A program made the translations under genes and the position numbers. Shown here one piece after another: positions 39,704-51,974 of a stretch of 64,000 nucleotides of DNA (the first letter of the stretch is position 1; every line of letters starts with the position of its first letter). A model generated the notes under the pieces. It was not told where the DNA came from. It saw only the letters and a program-made list of their open reading frames with translations, and searched no databases. The DNA comes from Archilochus colubris (taxonomy: Eukaryota; Chordata; Aves; Apodiformes; Trochilidae), in contig CM041084.1 in the NCBI GenBank assembly GCA_023079485.1, forward strand, positions 66,745,709 through 66,809,708, written 5' to 3'.

Positions 39704-42689
39704 GGAGCTTTGGGGTCCTGATTTCATGTCTGTCACATTCCCAGCTTCACTGAAACTCAAAAGGAGTTGCTCAAAGAAGAACAGTTCTTTGACAACCAAT
39801 ATTACCACTTTCTCCAACATGGAAACTCCCCCATTATAAGCAAGAAAAAAAAAATCAGTTTGCTAAGAATGTCAGACTGAATTTTCCAAAAAGAGAATTG
39901 TGGGGGATGACACTCAGTAGGCTCATCTTGTGCCAACTCTGCTTGTGAGGAAAGTGAAGTGCTCCAAAGGAATCATAATCTTTTCCACTACCACTTACAG
40001 GTGCTTTACTCAGAGCGTATTTCATTTTCAAATCTACTTATTTTAGTAATCATGTTTTCCAGCACTAGAATTATGTCTTCATCTGGAATGGATGAAAGAC
40101 ATTGGGTCAAACTAGTACACTGGGATAGTAACTTTACACAGATGACAAGTTACACAGGACTTTTTAATTACAATACACAGTTTAAAAGACAGTTTTTCCT
40201 GCCTTTGTAGTATTTTTCCTTCTACTGTTGTGCTTTGTAAGCCATTACTTTAATATATGCCTGACCCGTACACCAAGCAAGACCTTTAATGACCTTAATA
40301 AATTACATGTAAGCCTTGAGTTAAGGACACAATTCTTCATTTAAAACTAAGAGTCATGAGTGCAGTTACTCTCTATGGTGCTGCTGCACTCTGTTGGCAG
40401 TACTATATGCAGAAAGAGCTGGGGTTAACAAACAAGTCTTCTTCAGAACTATTTTACAGCATTTCCTCCATACTCTGACCAGCCACAAATTTTAGATCTT
40501 GCTTGTCAAAATTTCCACAGTTTTGGCTACTTAGTTATGACAAAGTATTTGCATACATATTATTTTCCTGTGGATGCTTCTTTTTATTAATAATACTTAA
40601 AATGAAAAAGCGAAACAAACAGTAGGTATTCTCCATAAGAGGATTAAAGAAAAAGTCTGATTAGTTTTAATCAACAACTCAGAGCATGTCTATTTTATAA
40701 ATAGGATTCCTGAAAAAAAAAAAATAAAATCAATAAGCAAAAGAATAAGAGAGTCAGAGGTGTGTAAACTTCAAAATGCCACTACCCCAGCTACTTCAAA
40801 CTAGTCTCTAGCCCCATATGTGTCATACTTATGTTTCTGAAGTAGTGTCACACTGAAATTCATAGCAGAACTTGTGGTTTAAGGACCAAGATTTAACTCC
40901 TGGGAGCTAGAGCACACTCCTGCTGTGCAGCATGCTGCTTGACAAGACTGCTCACTTGCTGCAAGTTGCTCCACTGAAGAGAGAAATGAAGCACAAAACG
41001 TGGAACATCTGGGTGGGCAGCAGCTCAGCAGGGGCAGAGATGGCACTGAACACACTTAAAAGCCAAATTACACAGCAAAAATATTGTGCAGGAATTGTGG
41101 TTTCAGTTATTTCTCATATGCCCGTTTTTTAAACTCTTGGACAAAACTTTCAAAAGCTACGGGTGTTTGATGAATTCCTTTTTGGTCTCATCTTCAGAAG
41201 TGCTAAATGTCAACTTCTGAGAATCACAGCCCTTTCAAGCTACTTAATCCCGTCACCCAGAAAAGTAAAATCAGTCATATAGGATATTGGTCTTTTTCAG
41301 CTATGGTGCTTTTTCCCTGTGTCTTTTCCTTCACCTTTGCATTCCTTCAGCTTTCATTCCTGTCTTGTCCAATATTCCAAGCAGAACTTAATACTGACAG
41401 AAATGCTCCTTTTCAGACAAGAAATTTCACCCTGCAAACACATTGCCATACTCAAAATTTTAAGTTGAAAGGCAATGGAGAGCCACTCTGAATCCCTGAA
41501 TCTTTTGGAGGCTTCAGCTAGTTTGCATTAGTGGATAGGTCTGTTGGGGTTTTTTGATCATTAAACAAATTAATATTAGTAACAGAAGAACCTCTTTGCT
41601 TTAGCTTCTTCCACATAGAGACATTGTTGGTTCAGCTAGAAATCAACCAAATCAACCATCCTAGGCTCTATTTTCTCTGTGCTGCTACAAAGATTGCAGA
41701 TGAGATGAACACCAGAAAGAGAACAGATGTAGAAAAAATGCAGGAGGAAAAAAAAAATGCCCACTTTGCATTCTGTATTTTCCTAGGTTGATAGTTCTCC
41801 CTCTAGTACACAGAACTGTTTCTTTCTCCAGAGAAATAAAGCACTGTATATGACCAATTGAACTCATGTCATAGAGAGAAGGTTAAAGAGAAAAAGCAGG
41901 GGTTCCAAGCAGATTTCAAATTCAATAGATTCACAACAAATATAAAACTAGCACAAATCTACACTAGTCAAGCATGTTAACTTACTGCTACCAAACAAAT
42001 TTAGAAATTTAAAATATTCTCTATGGAGCTGAAAGTGGATGTACTTCAAAGTCAACACAAGCAACTGGGTTAGTAGCCAGGAGAGTGGAAGACCTTGAAT
42101 TTGTAATGGTGAATTTACTGCTTCACCATTACCATGTTCAGCTTGATAGTCCATAATGGCTACCATCATGATCTACTAGGTTAATATTATATTTCAAAAC
42201 TGGTATATAAGTGCTATTCCTATTTAGAGAATGGAAATAGGATCCACTGAGGCCCCCTGAGGGAACTACTGTTTAAAAACTGAAGTTTGTGAGCATATAG
42301 AAATTTTATATATTTGAAACAGACAAAAAATACATATTGCCATACTAAGGTACAAGAAAACACTATTTAATCTAAGACCCTGCTGATAGAATTGTCTAGT
42401 GACAGATATTTCAGAGCTGTATGAAATACAACAGTAATTTTATAAATACTGCAGGTCTATAATTCATACTGAGATTTCATCATGACCCCAGGCAGATGTC
42501 ACTTATGTTCTGAAGCACAAGAATTGACAGCCTTTGCAATTTCTCTGTTACCATAGAGGTTTATTTGCTGAAAGATACCACTACTGCAAACGTTTTACAT
42601 ATCATGATGCACATTTTAGTTAAGCTTTCTGAACGTCCCTTAGCTTAAAATTATGGATACTCTACAAATGACATAATTTTGAAAAACTT

Positions 42690-42757
42690 GGAGTTCCCAC
42701 AGTGCCTAGTGATTTCAGTGGAACTGCTAATCCTCAGAAGCTCTGAAAATAAGGACT
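42690..42757 (+). mobile_element. Second relic of a related ancient repeat
   Basis: The order GAGTTCCCACAGTGCCTAG, TGATTTCAGTGGAACTGCTAA, TCCTCAGAAGCTCTGAAAAT matches the GACTTCAGTGGGAGCTG...CTCAGCACCTCTGAAAAT theme of ancient amniote repeats. Heavily diverged; borders approximate. Confidence 0.38.
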
Positions 42758-45700
42758 AATTTTAAAAGCAAAACCCAGGAATATCAGAAAAATGTCTGCC
42801 TAAGTGACACAACCCACAGTTAAAGACTTGCCTTTGCATAATTGAATCTGGACATTTACTTCAAGAACTTGAATCTGCTGCACCACCTCAGCTGATTTTT
42901 AGTTGCTCAATATACATCCCATCTATCCAACTAAAGTCAACATTCTAATATAAACTGTTAAATTTACTTTATGGCTTGTCAGATGTGTCACTTCATACTT
43001 CAGCCTCCTTTGTTTCACTGGTCTGCAGAGAGAGACATCATCTTAGCAGAGAACCACGAGACCTTTATATATAGGGGTAATAAAAAACCCCTACAGCCTT
43101 CATCTTTCTCCTTTCTGGTGTTCATTTTACAAAGTATGACAGCAAACTATTCAAATGCTACAAATTAAGAACAGCCATTCATTTTCCTACTATCCATCTG
43201 TCCCACACATGTACTAGTAGGCATAAAAATAGTAAAAAAATTTTTTTTTCATACTCAGATTAATTTTTGATAGGCACTCTTCCCTTACACTTCTGTGTGA
43301 TGCCTAATGAATAACAGATCAGGTGCATGGTGTTAATATTGACTTTACCAGACAGTGTTTGAGAGAAGCAGGACAGAAACCTGAATTCTGGAGGAACTTG
43401 GAATGGCAGCAGTTGCCATCCAGATTAATATTTTGCAGCTCAGGTTCATTTCCCTAGTATACAGATCTTATCAAGTGAACAGCCCCATGAATTTCTATTC
43501 AATTTACTCAGGTACTTAGTACTTTACAGAATTTGGCAACAATTTTCTTAAACTAATTATTTAAAGCTAACTAGAAGGTTAAAATAAAATATCAATCAAG
43601 CACAAAACAAACGAGAAGATGTTGTGATCTGTTACAGGTATGCTGACATTTGTTTATTCTGAAATTAAAGAAAACCTTGTTTCCTCAGCCTAACTGCTGA
43701 CATTTTCCAGCAAGGAGATAATTAACCTTTTAGCTGCTTAATATTTTGACTCAGTTTCAAGAAACCCTTCCTAGCTATAGGGGTTTTTTCCCTACGAAAA
43801 TGTGTTCTGGATCCATCAAATATAAAGAGCAGAATTAATTATTTAGTGCTAAATCCATCTCTCTTCTGCTCAGTAATACTAGGAAGTGAAGAAGGGCATG
43901 TAAAGATGCTTTCCTCTCATCTCCCACCCTGGCAGCATTACAGGATGTATGTTTGGCTGAATCTAGTCTAAGAATCAGGGGCCTGGCCACATTATTACCA
44001 AGCTCAACACAGTCTTATGAAAGCCTTGCCAAGAGATGAGTGAAAATGTCCATATAACCTGCTGGAACCACAGGCATGCAATTCTTAACACAGGATGTTG
44101 CTGTCCTTAATCACCCTAAGAAATGTTTGGTGTGGCTGTCTCGCTACCAGAGACACTTTCTGTGGCTAGAAAGATCCTTTTATAGAAAAGCAAATGGGAA
44201 CAGCTCTACCTTCCCATGCAGATCTCCCTACAGAACTCAAACGAATTTGAGAGAAACTCCAAGATTAGCTGCAAATGTGCTGCTTCTTCACACTGCTAGA
44301 AGATTACAGAAAAAACCCCATCCTGCATTTTCCTATTAATGTTTATTTAAAAGCTGATTAAGGAGAAGTTAGACAAAAGCTATAGTTTCAGGTACAGACC
44401 TGAGACCTAGCCAAAACACATTTCCCTCAACTCAGAAGCACTCACAAGGCTACTGCTATCCCCTTGTGCATCCTGTGGCAGCTGACTCCTTCAGCAATTT
44501 TTCACCGGCCCACTGCTTGTCAATAAATCACTGCACTAATTCCTGTGATGCCTCCTGTGAAGTGCTTTGGGAATTGCGGCAAAGATTTCCAGGCTGCATC
44601 TGAGAACTGGTGGTGAATGGCTGACTCCAGGTTGACATGATGAAGAAAGGTTAAGCTCTTCAGCTGAGCAGCCTCTTAGATTCATTGTGACTTCAGCTAT
44701 CCCTTTTCTATACAGCAATGCTATCCTCTGCATCTGCCTGAATACATAAGGGAGGTGACATTTGTCTTCTGTGTGGCTCACGTACTTAAGTTTTCCTCTC
44801 TTCTCATTACCCGTGAAGGGTGATTGCACTTCCTATGGAATATCACTGGTGATACATCACACTTCAGGGCTGTGTTTCCTCACCTCTCTTAGGGGAACCT
44901 GTGGTTACTTCATCTTTTTCCTTTCTTGAATACCAATCCTCCCACAAGGCTGCGTGTTAGACATCAGTCTCCCACCAAAGAAGAATAATGGGACTCCTAC
45001 TGAAGCTCATTAATAGTAAATTATTTTCAGTTAGTGAAGACTATTTTCCCGGTGAAGCCTCTGAAGAGACAGGGACGGCACAGCAGAACACTGTCTGCCC
45101 CACAATTGATCTGAATACAGTGGTTTGAAGGAAACCTCAGACTTCAGGAGTGAGACATTAAGAACAGCTATTTGCATGGTGCCTGTCTGAACACCAAAGA
45201 AAGAAGGCAGAGTCTGTCTTTCCTGATCAGTCGATTATTCTTCCCCACCTCCACCAGATGGTCTTCAAGAAAACACTGGCATCAGAGGCCTGAACTGGCA
45301 GTCACAAGCTGTGTAAAAAGCTGTAAGTTACACAGCTCACACTTTACTGTATAAAGCAAGGATTTTATTTTTTTTTTCCTTTCTCCTTTTAAAAGGAAAA
45401 GACATATTTACTACTATTTTTCAAGTCCGTCCTTCCGGCAGACGAAGCAAGAAATGCCTAGCATAAGGAGATATTCAACATTTTAAGGGCATGCCATCCC
45501 TAACAGGACAGACTTCTCTGTCCATCCTCTCATAATTCTTTATGACACTCTTACATTTGGGCAAGGAACTGCTATTTGGGAAACTTCCAAAGTAACCAGA
45601 GGGAATAAGGTATCTGAACCCACACTGGAATTTCAGAGCTCTAGGCCAAGCATTTGAAAGCCTGGAAAGAGGTGCTTAACAAGCTCGCAGGTTCCAAGTC

Positions 45701-45795
45701 TACACATGTATATGTAATAAATATAGAACTGAAAAGCTTTACTTCTATATAGAACAATACTTTCTGGGTTGTGCTACAAAAGTGCATTGCAAAAT

Positions 45796-45911
45796 ATTAG
45801 ATTAATAGACTTACACATTTATTAGATTATTAGATTTACACATAGATTATTAGATTTAAACATTATTAGACTATTAGACTTCCATTATTAGAATATTAGA
45901 CTTCTACACAT
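45796..45911 (+). repeat. Degenerate AT-rich minisatellite, unit about 22-26 bp
   Basis: Roughly five imperfect units built on TATTAGATTATTAGACTT followed by ACACAT/AAACAT/CCAT, themselves built from smaller ATTAGA repeats. Units differ in length and by substitutions. Confidence 0.85.
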
Positions 45912-46912
45912 TTGACTTAATGAGAGAAAAAAAGTCCAGAGCTAAAGAACACAGTTCATTAATAGGAAACCAATCCTCTGCTAGCTACTGTCAAAAGCAG
46001 CTTGGGGGTTGTTTTTTTCTGAAGAGAAACTGCTGCTGGGACTTTGCCAGATCAGCAGTTAAGGGTAATCCCAAAGAATCCCTCAGCAAATTGTAAAGTG
46101 CTCAGGCTGAAGAACAACAAGGTGGTCAGGGAATGAACTGATTGCTTTAAATTGTGTAGTACTAGCAGCAAGCAGTGCTTCAGAATTATTCTGCTTAATT
46201 CACCCATTCCAGAAGCAAGACAAAACCAAGCCAGATACAATAAATAATCCAAACCTAAAAGTATTTGATTTGATCTCCAGCTAGATAAGGAAAAAGGCGA
46301 CAAATATGGCAATACAAAGGAAAATTATCATTTATTGTTATTAACCTTTTTCTATTTACTAACAAGGAGCTAGGGGTGACTACACAGCAATCAGCAGGAT
46401 CTGATTCTTTGCTGTCAGATCTGTTTCTTTTAATAACTGTGAAAAAAGAGACACAGGTCATCTGAGTACTCCTAAAGTCTCTAAAGATATTGCCACAGTG
46501 CACCAACCTTCTTCTTTCACAGCAGCAAATACATTTCCTCTTCCTTCACTTAACAGATTGTTACAAATGTGCAGATCTCCCTCCAGAAGTGTGCAAGTAA
46601 TTCACTCAGAGGCAAGAGTAAATCCTTTCTTACCTATTCCCCACTTACATTTTTAACAGCATAGCAGTCAAAATGCAGCAAATCAATTTTTCACTCCTTA
46701 CTGTCTCCACACTGCCTTTTCATGGTATTTTTAGTTGTTCTGATTAAAAATTTACCTCTTAAGTACTATTGAGGACACAGTGCATTTCTTGATAACAGTT
46801 TTGTATACTTTTGTCAGCCTAAGTCCATGTGTTCCTTACAAAGCAAGATGTGGAGGCACATCCTTCCTTCCCCTCTTCTTCTAACAAAAAAGCAATGTTA
46901 GGGTCAAACTTT

Positions 46913-46976
46913 AAAAAAAACAAACAAACAACAAACAAATAAAAAACAAAGCAGAAAAAAACCCCCACAACAAAAC
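46913..46976 (+). repeat. A/C-rich low-complexity tract
   Basis: An A run, then CAAA/CAAACA units, then A runs separated by GCAG and CCCCC. Confidence 0.85.
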
Positions 46977-47350
46977 CAAGCCCCAGACCAGTAGGAAATC
47001 AACTTCTCTGCAAAACTTGGAAAACTTTCAGAATGAGGATGAGAACCCATCACACCTGACACAATGCAAGGTACCTGAGAGAAGAGACTCTGCAGCTAAA
47101 AAAACCCCAAACCCACAGATTTGCAGGGCTCACCCAAAGCAAAGATAAGCAACCCTGGCATTTCTGGATTCTCTTTGTGGTGCTGTATTGCAGGGGACAG
47201 GTAATCACCCCTGACTCTTCTCTCTCACTGTTGGGTTTATCCCATATCCTCTGCATCAAGGACAATTCAGCTTAAAAATATCTTCCATCACTTCTACCAC
47301 ATGCAATTAGCCAGTATTTTCTCTAGTACTTTGGACACTTTAAGCATTTT

Positions 47351-47365
47351 AATGCTTTAAGCATT
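47351..47365. other. Small palindrome
   Basis: AATGCTT and AAGCATT are exact inverted arms around one base, within a TTTAAGCATT-rich patch. No function implied. Confidence 0.4.
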
Positions 47366-49793
47366 ATCCCTGGAACTTCACCTGTATGCAGTGACAATAC
47401 TTACTCAAGTATCTCAAAAATGCAAGGCACTGCTCTTACTGTGATTCTCTGCATGACAGCAGTTTTGATTTGCTTATTTGTAGTGAGTAGAGACCTTTCT
47501 ACCTTTGGACTGTCATTCAGCCAACCTTTCTTTTTCCCTGTGAAACCTATTTTCTTTCTGAAACTAGAGAAGTCTTGACCATTGAGGAGGAGACTACTTT
47601 CTGATTTAATTTCTGAAGGTCATTCATACTGATTATACAGCTTAGACAGATTGAGCTGTAGAAAGCTTGAACTTAAAGATATGGAAAGTACAAGAGACAT
47701 TGCAAAAGGTAAGGAAAAAAAAACAAACCAAAAAACTGACTTTCTTTTTTTCTCCCTTCAATCCCTATCAATATAGTCCAAACTCTATTCTTTGTTTTTC
47801 ACTAGAATGTTCCATAGCAAAAAATATCAACAATAAATCCTCATAAATCTCATCCTGTATTTGCACAGCAGTGCTTAACAGTCCTTAAAGATCTCCATGG
47901 ATTTTAAAGAAGTAATTCTATCAGGTAGCAGAAACAGTGCCACTACCTTCCAGTAACTGGTCCCATGGCTCACACTGTGTACAACTCAAGTCACAGTGAA
48001 ATGTTTATACAGACCACACATGGAAAAATATGCTCCACAAACCAAATGTATTACAATCTAAATGTTAGCACCTAATGCATCAAGTAAAGTGGCCTTTGCA
48101 TGAGATGCACTGTGGAAAACTCTGCAAAGATACCTTTCTTCTCTATTCTGCTTGCCTTACAAATAGCTTGCTCCTGTTCTTGCCATAACTGCCAGCTTCA
48201 CTCAGCTTATTTGGCATTTCAGCAAAGCCACAACTTTTCCCTCATTTCTGCTGATTTGTTCTTTATAGGCCTGAATAACAGTTGTGTTACAGACACATTT
48301 TATGTTATTGAAGTTACAATCAGACTGTGTCATCAGGACTCAAAAGGAGCTTTGAGGGCTGGAGAACCTGTCTGGAATCACTGGGTGATGTACTCTTGCT
48401 GAGCAACCCTATGGTTATCCTGGTTTCCAGAATCACTTTACAGAAAACCTACCGATGTACCTCAGCTTAGTTGCTTAAACTTCTTTGCTTGGGACAGAGT
48501 AGATGGATTTCTTTGCTCTGTGAGGTCTACCTGTTGCACTATTGAACAGGAGTTTAGAGGAATGACAAAATTCAAGAGAATTGAATACAGAAATGTCTCC
48601 ATGTCCTAGCTACTGCTAGTACATAATTTTCTAATAGGGAATGCTTATTTTTCCACCTCAAAGTAACATATGACTGCATGGTGAAATAAATTTCTGCTTG
48701 AAACATTTTAAAATTGATCTAGCTCCACTAGGCTGGCATCCATTACAATTAGTTTCAGCTGTAAGGAAAAGAAAATACTTTCTTTTGCAGACTAAACTGA
48801 ACCAAAAACCTTCCATTTTCTGGAAAGCCTTCTTCACATATTGCACATTTACTCTATTTATCTCAATGCTGTGTCCTGTTAAGTTTACCAAAGATGCATT
48901 AAGGTTGAAACAGTTCTAATTACCCTAGCACGGTAACTTGACATTATCCTGAATTTATGCTTTTCAGCAATGAGACTCCTTCCTTTCCTGGAAGATTATC
49001 ACCTTACAAAGCAGATAATCAAGATTTACTTCTTTTCACAGACCTTTGTTCCTTGTATAAACAATTACATGACTTGGGGTTTTTTTGCCCCCTTTCCTTC
49101 TCCCTGTAGAGAAATACATTTTCACTGCTAATACACACCCTAACTGCAATGTACTGGAGCATGGTTATCATTCCAAAGCCCAGTGGAACCTTGAAAGGTT
49201 TTTTTGAACCATAGAAAAGTTTGTAAGATAACTACACAGTATCATCTACACAGAGTCTCCAAAGGATCTTAATTAAAAGACCTCTTTCTGTGTTCTAAAT
49301 TAGCTTATTTCTATAGCATTTTCTGTTCTCCAATCCTTATAGTCTTATAACTAAGAAAGTTAGGTTAAGAAGGAAAGTAAGACTGCCAAATGTGCTAATT
49401 TCTCATGAAACTAGTATTTCTAAAGGATGAATAAAGCCTGAATTTTAAATTCTAGAGGTGATTAATTAGAAACATGAACTTACTAAGCTGCTTTTCAGTA
49501 ACTAACATTCAAGACAGCAGTAATACAGGCTTCCCTATCCTACACATTTTTCTCCCATCCACCAGACCAGAATATCACTACAAAATCAAGATAATGATTA
49601 CAAGCATCTAGATCTGCAACATACAGATCTATAGCAAACTAAGAATCTTTTGTATTGATTTCTGTGCCCAGAGGCTTTTCTGTAAGAAAAATGTGAAGAC
49701 ACTGGAAGGAAGCAAGAACTTCTTCAGATACAGAACTAAAATATGTATATAATATTTACACTGTTACCACAGGAAAAATGTTTTAAAAGTTTT

Positions 49794-49799
49794 ACTTAC
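49794..49799 (-). promoter_or_regulatory. FARS2: Splice donor of the FARS2 exon
   Basis: On the minus strand the exon ends AAA and is followed by GTAAGT, a full match to the donor consensus. It splits the lysine codon after its second base (phase 2). Confidence 0.9.
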
Positions 49800-49951
49800 T
49801 TTGGATGGGTAAATTCATCCACTAGGACAACCTTTTCTATCAAGTCTCCACCAATGGTTCGAGCCAAATCATAAAAATCATTCTGGGAGTACGTTTCAGA
49901 AGGCAGCCAAAAGGAGATGTCATTGATCAAAGGTGGGTATCTGCTGAGTGG
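49800..49951 (-). CDS. FARS2: Internal exon of mitochondrial phenylalanyl-tRNA synthetase (FARS2), anticodon-binding domain
   Basis: FARS2 charges mitochondrial tRNA-Phe with phenylalanine in the mitochondrial matrix. Read on the minus strand, this 152-bp exon starts in phase 0 with [10 protein letters not shown], continues through [15 protein letters not shown] and [11 protein letters not shown], and ends in FTHP plus two bases (AA) of a split lysine codon. From known family members, this is the first half of the C-terminal FDX-ACB (ferredoxin-fold anticodon-binding) domain, roughly residues 356-406 of the 451-residue human protein. There is no stop or frameshift in its 50 complete codons. 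It is flanked by a TTTTTTTAG acceptor and an AAA|GTAAGT donor. It is probably the penultimate coding exon. The remaining 45 or so residues, which complete the fold, should lie at lower coordinates but were not recognised in the window. The identification comes from recall of the family, not from a search. Confidence 0.94.
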
Positions 49952-49966
49952 CTAAAAAAATTAAAA
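49952..49966 (-). promoter_or_regulatory. FARS2: Splice acceptor and polypyrimidine tract of the FARS2 exon
   Basis: On the minus strand a T-rich run interrupted by AA leads directly into AG (complement of CT at 49952-49953), immediately before the first exon codon CCA. The acceptor places the exon in phase 0, which agrees with the family alignment (a glutamine ends the previous exon in human). Confidence 0.88.
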
Positions 49967-51889
49967 AACATACCTTTGTAAGTGGCACCACTTGGTAGGT
50001 ACATCTACAACTGTTTTGAACTTGTATAACACACATAGCACATATTTTAGATGCTTTCTGAAATGCTTTTTGAAGTGCAAACTGACCTCATAAACAATTG
50101 AGATGAAAGGTTCTATACTAGGAAATGTCTTTTAAAGATCCCCTTGTAACCACTTTGATTCATTCAGAAGAAGAGAAAAACAAAATTGTTTTGTTTGCTG
50201 AAATCAGCACTTACGAGCCTAAATACGCTTTTGGATCAGAGCTGTTTAAAAGGAAGAGAGCATTTTAACATGATTATTCACTGAATATAACCGTACTTTT
50301 AAAAAGCATTTATCTGATTTTTACAGATTCAAAAAGTCTTATCACGTGGATATATAAAATTTAAATTTACTTTATATGGTTCTTATATAACATGATATGT
50401 TTATTATTTGTACCGTCCAATTTCTAAGGAAGTCGTATCAATAGCTTCCTTCTTATTAAAAGGTTATAATAAAAATACACTTTGGTTTAACTGGTTCACT
50501 TTTCGGTGTTTTTTATAGGCATTCAAACATCTGCAACAATACAAGAAGTATTTCTGTTAGCACAGTTACTAATCCCCTAAGTACCACAACAGACTCATAA
50601 AGGGGCATCTTTCCTGCAGACAGAAAGACCTCATCTTGTGGTCAGAACAGCATATAACTTGTTATTTGTAAAAACAGGATGAGAAAGAAAACAAAACAAT
50701 TATTAGTTTTTCAATTTTGACGGAACTTTTCTGGAGTCAACTAGTTTCAGATCTTGCCTTTGCTGAGACATTTCTGCCTTTGAAGAAAATGATAATGCTC
50801 TTCTTTCATGCCCTCTAGGTCATGCAATATCTTACTCCTACCGTCTATTAATGCACTGCAGTTGAAATGAGGATGCTTACACAAGATTGTTGGGGTCTGT
50901 GGAGAAAAAATCCTTTCTAATTTTGCTCAGATGTATATGACAGCTGATGTGCACACCTTGGTATACACAGTATATTATCACACCCAAAAATTATTCTGTG
51001 CCTGGGAATGTTTTATGATGAAACAGTGAAATCCTAAGTGAATACCCGCTAAAGCAATAAACCTGTAAAAAAGGCAACTTTATGGCACGATGATTTACAC
51101 AAATCCTTTTCTGTACAATGTAAACTGGTCAATAAATATCTGATAAGGAATACAGTGCAAGTTTTAAATTAATAACACACCTCCCCCAGGTGAATAAAAT
51201 TGTGGATCACAAATGATTATCCAACTTGTTCAAGGAATAAACTTGTCAAATGAATTCATATCCTGTATACCAAAAAAACCTTTCTGAGTAAAGCCATCAC
51301 ACAACAGCTTTTGATGAAATGCTAATGAATGAAATGTAAACATCTCCTCTTTTGTACACAGAAGTCACAGCTGCAAATGTTGGAGGTGTTCCTCAGTCAA
51401 CAACCTGATACATGTGCTCGTGTGAATGAAGTTGTAATTCTCCAGTAGACCTCCATATTTTCACCTCTCCTCTGTCTACCACTATATTTACCATTGCTGT
51501 ATTTCAGCAATCCACTGAATACACTTCAAAGCTTGTGGGGACTAATCCACAGGTCATTGAACTCCCAGCTTCAGGATATTTAATTATTCTACTAGAAGAC
51601 GTATCTCACAAGCCTAAACATGAACATTCTATTTGGGAAGGGGACTTCTTCAATACCCACAGTTACAAGGACACTGAAGAAAAATAATTACGCATTCAAG
51701 TAACTGAGTAATATCCTAACTCCCGAAAGCAGTAGAGTACTCACAATTCATAGTATTTGCTACTGAGGTCAAAAGCATAAGGATTATGTCAGGCACATGA
51801 AAACAGCACTTTTTATCACTTAAAATGAGTTGTACACAAGGAGCAATGTGGTCACACCTTGCAAATGTAGCCAGAACAGTTTGACTCAC

Positions 51890-51974
51890 ATTGTCAGTGT
51901 CACCATATTTTTCCATGCGATCATAGTCAAAGCTGTAATGAACTGTAGGGTCTGTCCCTCTTGGATTATTAGAT
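51890..51974 (-). other. Weak candidate cryptic exon, same strand as FARS2
   Basis: On the minus strand, TTTTCCTACAG makes a good acceptor just before this 85-bp segment, and GTGAGT makes a good donor just after it. The segment is open in one frame (reading SNNPRGTDPTVHYSFDYD...), inside a stop-to-stop frame of about 114 codons (51716 to about 52037). The peptide matches nothing I know in FARS2 or its usual neighbours, and 85 bp would shift the FARS2 frame. Chance is the simplest explanation. Confidence 0.15.

Larger units (their letters stand above)
1..49793 (-). other. FARS2: Probable intron of FARS2 following the recognised exon (partial)
   Basis: Inference: the donor at 49.8 kb opens an intron that runs to lower coordinates. 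Late FARS2 introns are known to be very long in vertebrates. A last exon encoding about 45 residues (family motifs SHCYRI and HMERTL) was looked for on the minus strand and not recognised, so the intron may span the whole left side. I could have missed a diverged exon or a 3' UTR, which would leave the far left intergenic. Its contents are the repeats listed separately. Confidence 0.6.
36841..49793. other. Intron-like stretch without recognised gene
   Basis: About 13 kb with no CR1 recognised. Contents noted separately: two old palindromic repeat relics (39.64 and 42.70 kb), a minisatellite (45.80 kb) and an A/C-rich tract (46.91 kb). The remaining open frames are short and unrecognisable. 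Confidence 0.55.

Noticed and set aside
51716..51916. 66-residue minus-strand frame starting MEKYGDTDN
   Set aside because: It runs through a good GTGAGT donor and matches nothing I recognise. Kept only as part of the weak cryptic-exon note.
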